Position numbers and translations under genes: made by a program
Shown: piece by piece, positions 1 through 5,046 of the stretch
Layout: each line of letters starts with the position of its first letter
How positions within the stretch are numbered: position 1 is the first letter of the stretch
Notes under the pieces: generated by a model
What the model saw: only the letters and a program-made list of their open reading frames with translations
Databases searched by the model: none
What the model was told of the DNA's origin: nothing
Assembly (NCBI GenBank): GCA_019348515.1
Contig: JAHWJF010000059.1
Span: 3,372 to 11,262, forward strand
Length of the DNA stretch: 7,891 nt
DNA from: Chloroflexota bacterium
GTDB lineage: Bacteria; Chloroflexota; Chloroflexia; Thermomicrobiales; UBA6265
Reading direction: 5' to 3'

Positions 1-102
1 CTCAGTGCCTTCCCGCGGGTAAAGAACCTGCTCTTCTTTGTTCCTCAGGCATTCAAACCCTTCGAGTTCCCCGCAACGCACATTTGTCACCCGGGTGCCG
101 TA

Positions 103-996
103 TCAGGCATTGCCCGGATTACGAAGCAGATCGCCGTCGAACCAACCACCCCCGACCGGCACCGCGAACCCGCCGACCTCGATGCGCTGGACCTGCTCCG
201 CGTTCCCGGTCACGCGGGCAAAGAGTTCGCTGGGGCGTCCGATCTCTTCACCCTGAGAGATACGGATTTCAGTTCCCCACGGGATGCGCTCGTGGCGGGC
301 AAGGTGCAGAGCCAGGGGGCCTGCCTCGGAACCCGTGGCGGGATCCTCGGGGATACCGTCAGCTGGCGCGAACATGCGTGTCTTCCAGCCGAGATCCGAA
401 CCTGAGAAGACGTTGAACCCGACGAGCGGCATCCGGGAACCCTGGGCAAGCTCGGTCAGGGCTGAGAAATCGGGTTTCAGGGTGGCGATGTCCTCGGGGC
501 GCTCGAGCATCGCGTAGACGTGAGGAATGCCATTGTCATAGATGGTGACCGGAAGGACCGAGCGCTCGACACCAAGGGCGGCTAAGAAGGGATCCGGATT
601 GTCATAGAGCGAGACGGTGGGGATCGGTTGCTCCATCGTGCCGCGGCTGGCAGGGCCGGACGCTCGGTCGATGCGAACTGGCACGGGGCCGCGGCCAGTC
701 TCCAGAACGACACGGTCCTTTCCCCGATTCGCGGCCAGTAGGACCGCGCTGCCGAGTACCGGGTGCCCGGCGAATGGCACCTCGCTGGTCGGGGTGAAGA
801 TGCGTGTCCATGCATCACCACCGTCCGCTGCAGGAAACGCGAAGACGGTCTCCGAGTAGCCGATCTCCTGCGCTAGCGCTTGCAGGAGTACCTCGGGAAT
901 GCCCGCGGCATCCTCGAAAACGGCGAGCTGGTTACCCGCGAGCGGCCGGTCGGTAAAGACGTCGACGATCCGGAAGTTCCAGGTCTCCATGCTCAC
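103..996 (-). CDS. PhzF family isomerase-like protein
   Basis: A 297-residue protein of the PhzF/diaminopimelate-epimerase fold, full length for the family. PhzF of Pseudomonas isomerises a dihydro-hydroxyanthranilate in phenazine synthesis, but most homologues have no known substrate. Seen: the N-terminal block VDVFTDRPLAGNQLAVF, then E49 in GYSETVF, H78 in PFAGHPV and D218 in EDPATGSEAGPL. These line up with PhzF E45, H74 and D208, so the catalytic site looks intact. No signal peptide; cytosolic. The GTG start (994-996) directly abuts the aroF TAG stop (997-999). An ATG two codons inside (988-990) is an alternative, preceded by AGGTG at short spacing. Zero spacing implies one transcript and probably translational coupling with aroF, so it should share the aromatic leader upstream. 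The role is inferred to be near aromatic or chorismate metabolism; the true substrate is unknown. No terminator is seen in the 102 bases after its stop. Confidence 0.93.
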   Translation of the reverse strand: MSMETWNFRIVDVFTDRPLAGNQLAVFEDAAGIPEVLLQALAQEIGYSETVFAFPAADGGDAWTRIFTPTSEVPFAGHPVLGSAVLLAANRGKDRVVLETGRGPVPVRIDRASGPASRGTMEQPIPTVSLYDNPDPFLAALGVERSVLPVTIYDNGIPHVYAMLERPEDIATLKPDFSALTELAQGSRMPLVGFNVFSGSDLGWKTRMFAPADGIPEDPATGSEAGPLALHLARHERIPWGTEIRISQGEEIGRPSELFARVTGNAEQVQRIEVGGFAVPVGGGWFDGDLLRNPGNA

Positions 997-2046
997 CTAT
1001 GCCTGGTGGATCAAGGTCGCCGGCTCTCGGTCATGCACCTGCTCGTGGGAGACGGCCAGGAGCGTGGCGTAGAGCACCCGCCCGGATTCAACGATCGTCG
1101 TCAGCTCAGCCGGGGTGATCGTCTGGGAGCTGTCACACCTGGCGCTGTCCGGCTCCGGGTGCGCCTCGATGATCAGCCCGTCAGCCCCCGCGGCGAGACC
1201 GGCGAGGGCCATACGCGCCACCAACGAGCGGCGACCCGTGCCATGGCTGGGATCGACGATGATCGGCAGATGGGAGAGCTCTTTCACCAGCGGCACCGCG
1301 GTGAGATCGAGCGTGAAGCGCGTCGCCGCGTCGAATCCACGGATGCCGCGCTCGCAGAGGACGACGTCCGGGTTGCCGTGCGCCAGGATGTACTCGGCGC
1401 TCATCAACCATTCCTCGATCGTCGCGGAAAACCCTCGCTTGAGGAGCACCGGCTTGTTGGCCTGCCCGGCGCGACGCAGCAGCGGGAAATTCGCCATGTT
1501 CCGGGCGCCGATCTGGATCATGTCCGCGTACCGGGTCACGAGATCGATGTGATCGGGCTCCATCGCCTCGGTCACCACCGGCAGCCCGGTGACCTCGCGT
1601 GCTTCGGCCAGGTAGCGCAAACCCTCTTCGCCGAGACCCTGGAACGCGTAGGGGGAGGTGCGTGGTTTGAAGGCCCCGCCGCGCAGCATGTCGGCGCCAG
1701 CGGCTTTCATCGCTTTCGCGGCGTCGAGCAACGCCTCCCTGCCCTCGATCACGCACGGTCCGCCGATGACGACCGGGCGGCCGCCACCGATGCGGACACC
1801 GCCAACCTTGACCACGGTGGGGGCGTGCGGGCGCCCTTCGCGGCTGGCAAGCATGTACGGCCGGTGCTTCTCCAGGACGGCGTTGATCCCGGGTAGTCCG
1901 GCGACGGGAACCGTGCCCGCAACCCCGACGACGGTACCGCCATGACCATCCTCGAATGTCCTGGACTCGAGTCCGGCCACGGACGCCGCCGCCAGAATGG
2001 CGTTGACAGTCGATACCGGCGCTCCGGCGGTCAGCGTGACGATCAT
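997..2046 (-). CDS. aroF: 3-deoxy-7-phosphoheptulonate (DAHP) synthase, type Ibeta
   Basis: Condenses phosphoenolpyruvate and erythrose 4-phosphate to DAHP, the first step of the shikimate pathway to Trp, Tyr, Phe and chorismate; cytosolic. Seen (349 aa): an N-terminal ferredoxin/ACT-like domain (about 1-66), the domain that in the Thermotoga maritima enzyme carries allosteric feedback, then a TIM-barrel catalytic domain. Motifs: GGPCVIEGRE (C98), LRGGAFKPRTSPYAFQGLG, IQIGARNMANFPLL, KPVLLKRG, DPSHGTGRR (H268), E294 in IIEAHPEP, and D305. C98, H268, E294 and D305 match the metal ligands of the T. maritima enzyme with a constant offset of four. GGPCVIE replaces the usual AGPCSVE, and the C-terminal tail beyond about residue 332 is slightly long and charged. 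The ATG start is supported by AAGGGGGAGA (2051-2060). It lies behind a promoter, an aromatic-rich leader peptide and a terminator, so attenuation is likely on top of possible allosteric control. phzF follows with no gap. Confidence 0.96.
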   Translation of the reverse strand: MIVTLTAGAPVSTVNAILAAASVAGLESRTFEDGHGGTVVGVAGTVPVAGLPGINAVLEKHRPYMLASREGRPHAPTVVKVGGVRIGGGRPVVIGGPCVIEGREALLDAAKAMKAAGADMLRGGAFKPRTSPYAFQGLGEEGLRYLAEAREVTGLPVVTEAMEPDHIDLVTRYADMIQIGARNMANFPLLRRAGQANKPVLLKRGFSATIEEWLMSAEYILAHGNPDVVLCERGIRGFDAATRFTLDLTAVPLVKELSHLPIIVDPSHGTGRRSLVARMALAGLAAGADGLIIEAHPEPDSARCDSSQTITPAELTTIVESGRVLYATLLAVSHEQVHDREPATLIHQA

Positions 2047-2106
2047 GTGATCTCCCCCTTATTTCCAGCGGGTTCGCCGCTCGGGATACGGCAACCGCGG
2101 GCAACG

Positions 2107-2131
2107 AAAAAACCGAGGCATGTGCCTCGGT
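2107..2131 (-). terminator. Intrinsic terminator of the aroF leader (attenuator)
   Basis: On the minus strand CCGAGGCA (2130-2123) and TGCCTCGG (2120-2113) form a perfect 8-bp stem around CA; in practice 7 bp with an ACAT loop. An outer A2131-U2112 pair is possible. Six T residues follow (2112-2107). It lies 34 nt after the leader-peptide stop and about 60 nt before the aroF ATG. It therefore sits inside the operon's untranslated leader, not at the end of a gene, as expected for an attenuator. There is no T-run on the plus-strand side, so it works only for minus-strand transcription. Confidence 0.88.
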
Positions 2132-2207
2132 CCCCCGGCGCTGCATTCTGGTTATCTGGGACGTTTAGCGGCTCATCGCCTCCCGTCCCGCCAGCAGCGC
2201 CGGGGGA
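2131..2207 (-). promoter_or_regulatory. Long leader hairpin, candidate attenuator switch
   Basis: A perfect 14-bp inverted repeat: TCCCCCGGCGCTGC (2207-2194) and GCAGCGCCGGGGGA (2144-2131). An inner stem, GGGACG (2189-2184) with CGTCCC (2163-2158), nests in its loop, with TGG/CCA pairing between. The 5' arm begins three bases after the last aromatic codon (TAC, 2212-2210) and lies inside the leader reading frame, so a ribosome held at the end of the aromatic run would cover it. The 3' arm ends exactly where the terminator stem begins. Such placement argues for a regulatory role. The two hairpins overlap by at most one base, so a classical mutually exclusive antiterminator is not evident. A rival pairing is visible: CTGGTAT over the Trp-Tyr codons (2237-2231) with ATAACCAG (2155-2148), with one bulge. 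Confidence 0.6.
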
Positions 2208-2299
2208 ACGTAACCAAAAAAGACGTAGCCATACCAGCGGGCCGCAGCCGACCCGTGGTGGCGGATGGTCTCGATTGGTGTCCCGACGCTTCTGTGCAT
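2165..2299 (-). CDS. Aromatic-rich leader peptide of the aroF-phzF operon
   Basis: A 44-codon open frame, ATG (2299-2297) to TAA (2167-2165). It holds RWYGYVFFGY at residues 21-30: one Trp, three Tyr and two Phe in nine residues, encoded at 2236-2210. Such clustering of the pathway's end-product residues, before a terminator and the DAHP synthase gene, is the hallmark of ribosome-mediated attenuation known from the trp and pheA operons. That the run mixes all three aromatic residues fits an enzyme common to all three pathways. The start is unique: the frame is closed upstream by a TAA inside the -10 box, and no other ATG, GTG or TTG lies in frame before the aromatic run. No SD sequence precedes it; the predicted transcription start falls at or next to the ATG, so translation may be leaderless. 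The other two frames over this stretch carry fewer aromatic codons and have no suitable early start. Translation is inferred. Confidence 0.72.
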   Translation of the reverse strand: MHRSVGTPIETIRHHGSAAARWYGYVFFGYVPPALLAGREAMSR

Positions 2300-2305
2300 G
2301 GCGGC

Positions 2306-2334
2306 ACGTTAGCGGTGAATCGCACATCTGTCAA
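2306..2334 (-). promoter_or_regulatory. Sigma-70-type promoter of the aroF leader
   Basis: On the minus strand a perfect -35 box TTGACA (2334-2329), a 17-bp spacer and TAACGT (2311-2306) as -10 box; T, A and the final T of the consensus are kept. Transcription would begin about seven bases on, near 2299, which is the A of the leader-peptide ATG. It sits in the 89-bp gap between the leader and the divergent gene starting at 2389. Confidence 0.7.
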
Positions 2335-2388
2335 GCGGCGCGTCCAGTAAACTCGTGGCATTGCTCGGGATGCGACTGGAGACGCTCC

Positions 2389-3033
2389 GTGTCTTTGGCT
2401 GACGGCAGCCCCTCGCCACTGCACTTGACGCGTAGCCCGCGTCTCGACAATGCGTTGCGCCTCGGTTGGGAGTCATTCGCGCGCACGCTTGCCGCGGCCG
2501 GTCCCGAAGAAGCGGCGCGCTGGCTCGCGGCGAGGGTCGATGACCCAGAGCTTGCGGAAATCGCCGAACCGCTGCTGGCGGCAGCGATGTCCGAAGAAGG
2601 TGAAGAAGCGGCTGAGGCGCTTTCCGGGCTGGCTGAGTTAGCCGAGGAAACCGAGGACGATCTCCTGGCCGACACCCTCTGGGAGGGGGTGCTCGATCGG
2701 GCCCGGGACGTGGGAGATGGTGATCTCGTCGCCGAGGCGACCAGGCGTCTTGCCGGGCTAGCCGAGCGCCTGGGTGATCCCCTGGTGGCGGCGGAGTATC
2801 ACATCGGGTTCCTCAACTGGCGACGAGAGCCGGAGCATTCGTCCGATCCTGAGGATGTCGAGGTCGCGTTCGACGAGATCGTCCGATTGGCCACCGCCGA
2901 TGGGGCGCAGCAAGCCGCCGCTGAGTATGCCTATCGCCAGGCTGGGTTCACGCGGCTACTCGACGCCGACGACCCCCGTGCTATCGAGGGTGACTGGGAA
3001 GCGCATGGGAAACCCTATGAACCCTGGGCCTAA
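2389..3033 (+). CDS. Acidic alpha-helical protein, function unknown
   Basis: Not recognised as a named family. The GTG start (2389-2391) is chosen because GGAG (2376-2379 region) lies about 7 nt before it. The frame stays open far upstream, but that part overlaps the aromatic leader and reads as non-native Arg/Pro/Gly-rich sequence. The 214-residue product is rich in Ala, Leu, Glu and Asp and almost entirely predicted helix. Amphipathic stretches such as AARWLAARVDDPELAEIAEP, EAAEALSGLAELAEETEDD and EATRRLAGLAERLGDPLVAA resemble TPR-like helix pairs. It ends in a less regular segment with GDWEAHGKPYEPWA. No signal peptide, membrane segment, Cys pair or catalytic motif. A cytosolic helical-repeat or scaffold role is only a guess. 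It is divergent from the aroF leader promoter; a weak TAAACT (2348-2353) could be its -10 box. Confidence 0.82.
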   Translation: MSLADGSPSPLHLTRSPRLDNALRLGWESFARTLAAAGPEEAARWLAARVDDPELAEIAEPLLAAAMSEEGEEAAEALSGLAELAEETEDDLLADTLWEGVLDRARDVGDGDLVAEATRRLAGLAERLGDPLVAAEYHIGFLNWRREPEHSSDPEDVEVAFDEIVRLATADGAQQAAAEYAYRQAGFTRLLDADDPRAIEGDWEAHGKPYEPWA

Positions 3034-3069
3034 GATCCCACCGTCGAGCCGATGAACGTGCACGCGCAC

Positions 3070-3115
3070 TGTCGCGGGTTGTCGCGGCGTGGCACAATGA
3101 CGAATCGAGTCATTG
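3070..3115 (+). promoter_or_regulatory. Tandem repeats and palindrome before the 3136 gene
   Basis: Two copies of TGTCGCGG (3070-3077 and 3080-3087) are spaced exactly 10 bp apart. They are followed by a perfect inverted repeat, CAATGAC (3095-3101) and GTCATTG (3109-3115), with a 7-base centre. The stretch ends 20 bp before the GTG of the next gene. CTGTCG (3069-3074) and CACAAT (3093-3098) are weak promoter-like hexamers in the same place. Operator or promoter use is inferred. The palindrome lacks a T-run, so it is a poor terminator. Confidence 0.3.
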
Positions 3116-3135
3116 CCAACACTGTGGAGTAACAC

Positions 3136-3483
3136 GTGAACGTCCTCGAGGGTCTACAAACCATTCGCCAGCGGCTCGTCGAAAATGGAGCCACACCCGA
3201 GACCTTGGTACTGGTCGACACGATCATGAAGCGCGCGGCGCTGCCGGCTGCGGCGGCGGCCTCGACACAATCGCTCTTGCAGCTCGTCCGTATGCTGGCC
3301 CGCTCGCCGGTGGCCAGCAACAACATGGCGGTCTACAACGATCTCCTCCGCCTGGAAGAGGAGCTGCAGACCTCGGCCGCGCAGTATCACGAACGGATGC
3401 AGGCAGAGGAATCGAAACCGATTCCGAAAACCAAGAAGTACTACAAGGAGCTCAAGGAGCGCGAGGAGCGCAAGCGGGCCTGA
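3136..3483 (+). CDS. Small charged helical protein, function unknown
   Basis: Not recognised. 115 residues from GTG (3136-3138), with GGAG six bases before it (3126-3129). Seen: an N-terminal helical part (MNVLEGLQTIRQRLVENG), an Ala-rich helix with a hydrophobic face around 35-55 (ALPAAAAASTQSLLQLVRML), then from about residue 68 a polar helix with heptad-like Leu/Glu spacing (YNDLLRLEEELQTSAAQY). The tail is very Lys/Glu-rich, ending KELKEREERKRA. The single hydrophobic stretch is too short and broken by Arg to be a convincing membrane segment. A coiled-coil adaptor or nucleic-acid-associated role would fit the tail, but that is conjecture. The gap to the aminotransferase is 64 bases with no terminator, so co-transcription is possible. 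Confidence 0.8.
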   Translation: MNVLEGLQTIRQRLVENGATPETLVLVDTIMKRAALPAAAAASTQSLLQLVRMLARSPVASNNMAVYNDLLRLEEELQTSAAQYHERMQAEESKPIPKTKKYYKELKEREERKRA

Positions 3484-3547
3484 GTACGCCGTCGCCGGTA
3501 TCGTTCCCGGGGAGAGCCGCAGAGCCTAGCGAGAAGGAGATCGTGTG

Positions 3548-4846
3548 ATGGCCCAGGTCGTCGAGCGCGCGCAGGAGATTCTGGATCCAGCGGAGCTCAT
3601 GCCTCGCGTCATCGGGCGGTACTCGTCGCTGCATATCGACTACGGGAAAGGGATCTACGTCTGGGACATCAACGGCGAGCGCTACGCCGACTTTACGTCC
3701 GGTATCGCCGTAGTCAATACCGGCCACTGCCATCCGCGGGTGGTGGCAGCGATCCAGGAGCAGGCGGCCCGGATCATTCACGCTCAGGCGAACATCCTCG
3801 CGCATTCGCCGATGCTGCGCGCAGCCAAGCTGTTGACGGCCACGACCGCGCCGAATCTCAACCAGGTCTTCTGGACCAATAGCGGCGCAGAGGCCACCGA
3901 GGGGGCGATCAAGCTGGCCAAGGTTGCCACCGGGCGACCGGCGATTATCGCCTTCCGGCATGCATTTCATGGCCGCACCCATGCGGCGATGGCGGTGACA
4001 TCCTCGCGGGTGAAGGTGCGCGGACACTACGAACCGCTGATCCCCAGCGTCTACCATGCACCGTTCCCGTATCTGTTCCGCAGCCCGTACAAGGGTGCGC
4101 CCGAAGACGCCGATCTCTACTATTTCGCCGAGCTCGAGGCCCTGTTCGACCAGATGGTGATGCCGGATGACGTCGCTGGCATCCTGATCGAGACGGTCGT
4201 TGGCGAGGGAGGCTATCTCGTCCCCACCAAGCGCTGGCTGCAGATGGTGCGGGCGCTGTGTGACAAGCACGGCATCATGCTGATTCTGGATGAGGTGCAG
4301 TCCGGCATGGGGCGAACCGGGAAGATGTGGGCTTACGAGCATTTCGATGTTGTGCCGGACATCATGACGGCGGCCAAAGGGCTGGCCTCCGGTATGCCCG
4401 TCGCCGCGGTCGTTTCGGATCGTACCCTGATGGACAGATGGGCGCCTGGTTCTCATGGCGGCACCTACGGTGGCAACGCGGTCGGTACCGCCGCGGCGGC
4501 CGCGACACTCGAGGTGATGCGGGACGAGGACCTGCCGGGGAATGCGGCGCGCATGGGCGCCGTTCTGATGGCGGGACTACGGGAGATCCAGGCCGACTAC
4601 CCGGTGATCGGCGATGTGCGGGGGCTCGGCCTGATGGTCGCCACGGAGTTCGTCAATCCCGATGGCTCGCCCAACCCCGAGGCGGTGAAGCAGGTCGTGG
4701 CGCGGGCCTTCGACGACAAGACGCTCCTCATCACCTGCGGCACCTATGACCAGGCCATCCGCATCGTGCCGCCGCTGGTGGTCAACGAGGAGCAGATTCG
4801 CGACTTTCTCGACGTCTACCGGCGGGCGGTGGCGACCGTCGCCTAA
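3548..4846 (+). CDS. Class III PLP aminotransferase (GABA-transaminase-like)
   Basis: A pyridoxal-phosphate enzyme that moves an amino group, usually the terminal one of an omega-amino acid such as 4-aminobutyrate, to a 2-oxo acid; cytosolic. 432 aa, normal for the family. Seen: IYVWDINGERYADFTSGIAV, the phosphate-binding turn NSGAEATE (N111-G113), FRHAFHGRTHAAM with F140 in the cofactor-stacking position, LDEVQSGMGRTG with D248 contacting the ring nitrogen, the Schiff-base lysine K277 in AAKGLASGMP, HGGTYGGNAVG, and the C-terminal IRIVPPLVV whose Arg usually binds the substrate carboxylate. All key residues are present. The ATG at 3548 is preceded by AAGGAG (3534-3539); a GTG one codon earlier (3545) is equally well spaced. 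The family covers GABA, ornithine, acetylornithine and other omega-amino substrates. GabT-like is the best guess from the sequence, but no GABA-pathway neighbour (such as succinate-semialdehyde dehydrogenase) is in view, so the substrate stays open. Confidence 0.93.
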   Translation: MAQVVERAQEILDPAELMPRVIGRYSSLHIDYGKGIYVWDINGERYADFTSGIAVVNTGHCHPRVVAAIQEQAARIIHAQANILAHSPMLRAAKLLTATTAPNLNQVFWTNSGAEATEGAIKLAKVATGRPAIIAFRHAFHGRTHAAMAVTSSRVKVRGHYEPLIPSVYHAPFPYLFRSPYKGAPEDADLYYFAELEALFDQMVMPDDVAGILIETVVGEGGYLVPTKRWLQMVRALCDKHGIMLILDEVQSGMGRTGKMWAYEHFDVVPDIMTAAKGLASGMPVAAVVSDRTLMDRWAPGSHGGTYGGNAVGTAAAAATLEVMRDEDLPGNAARMGAVLMAGLREIQADYPVIGDVRGLGLMVATEFVNPDGSPNPEAVKQVVARAFDDKTLLITCGTYDQAIRIVPPLVVNEEQIRDFLDVYRRAVATVA

Positions 4847-4870
4847 CACCACAATCCGCCAGTTTAGGAA

Positions 4871-4935
4871 GGGGCCGCTGCGGCCCCTCATCCCAATCCC
4901 TCTCCCGTCGAGACGGGAGAGGAGCTTTTTGCTCC
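4871..4935. repeat. REP-like hairpin cluster in the intergenic spacer
   Basis: Three perfect inverted repeats stand in a row: GGGGCCG/CGGCCCC (4871-4877, 4881-4887), CTCTCCCGTC/GACGGGAGAG (4900-4909, 4912-4921) and GGAGC/GCTCC around five T (4921-4935). The C-rich linker CTCATCCCAATCCCTCTCCC between the first two is of a kind seen in dispersed intergenic repeats of many GC-rich bacteria (recalled, not searched). The 10-bp stem followed shortly by TTTTT (4926-4930) could also end transcription of the aminotransferase, although four bases separate stem and T-run. The rest of the 200-base spacer before prfA shows only weak promoter candidates. Confidence 0.5.
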
Positions 4936-5007
4936 GTTCAGCCTGACCGTAGGGGTTAGTCACCCGCCGGAACGCGCCAGGGGTCAGTGGGCTTGGTCAA
5001 CTATCAT

Positions 5008-5036
5008 TTGAGACTTCTGGCAATTCAGGCTAGAGG
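5008..5036 (+). promoter_or_regulatory. Candidate prfA promoter (weak)
   Basis: TTGAGA (5008-5013), a 17-bp spacer and TAGAGG (5031-5036). The -35 box matches well and the -10 box poorly. It would place the transcript start a few bases before the prfA ATG and overlaps the presumed SD sequence. TATCAT (5002-5007) is a better -10 hexamer but has no matching -35. At least one of these is likely to serve prfA, since the spacer hairpins before them probably stop upstream transcription. Confidence 0.3.
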
Positions 5037-5046
5037 ATTCCATACC

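Noticed and set aside
88..97. Palindrome CACCCGGGTG after the phzF stop as a terminator
   Set aside because: It has no loop and no T-run on the minus strand. The 102 bases before phzF's stop contain nothing else I can support; a 16-codon frame there is too short and unremarkable.
880..1896. Long plus-strand open frame of 338 codons across phzF and aroF
   Set aside because: It is antisense to two strongly recognised genes and its translation is Arg/Gly/His-rich low-similarity sequence; a GC-rich shadow frame.
103..2046. DAHP synthase plus PhzF as the core of a phenazine gene cluster
   Set aside because: Phenazine clusters use a type II DAHP synthase (PhzC) with PhzB, D, E and G. The enzyme here is type Ibeta and none of the others is present.
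2047..2299. T-box riboswitch in the aroF leader
   Set aside because: No T-box consensus (such as GGTGG followed by ACCGCG) or specifier-loop architecture is seen. The aromatic-rich ORF explains the region better.
2043..2327. Alternative leader frame starting at 2327 with Trp and Phe codons
   Set aside because: Its ATG lies between the -35 and -10 boxes and so is not on the predicted transcript. It reads into the aroF start and its aromatic content is lower than that of the 2299 frame.
1942..2388. N-terminal extension of the helical protein that begins at 2389
   Set aside because: The open frame continues upstream by chance. It overlaps the aroF 5' end and leader, its composition changes abruptly, and a good SD marks GTG 2389.
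3452..4456. Long minus-strand open frame of 334 codons opposite the aminotransferase
   Set aside because: It lies antisense to a gene with all class III aminotransferase motifs, and its own product has no recognisable domain.
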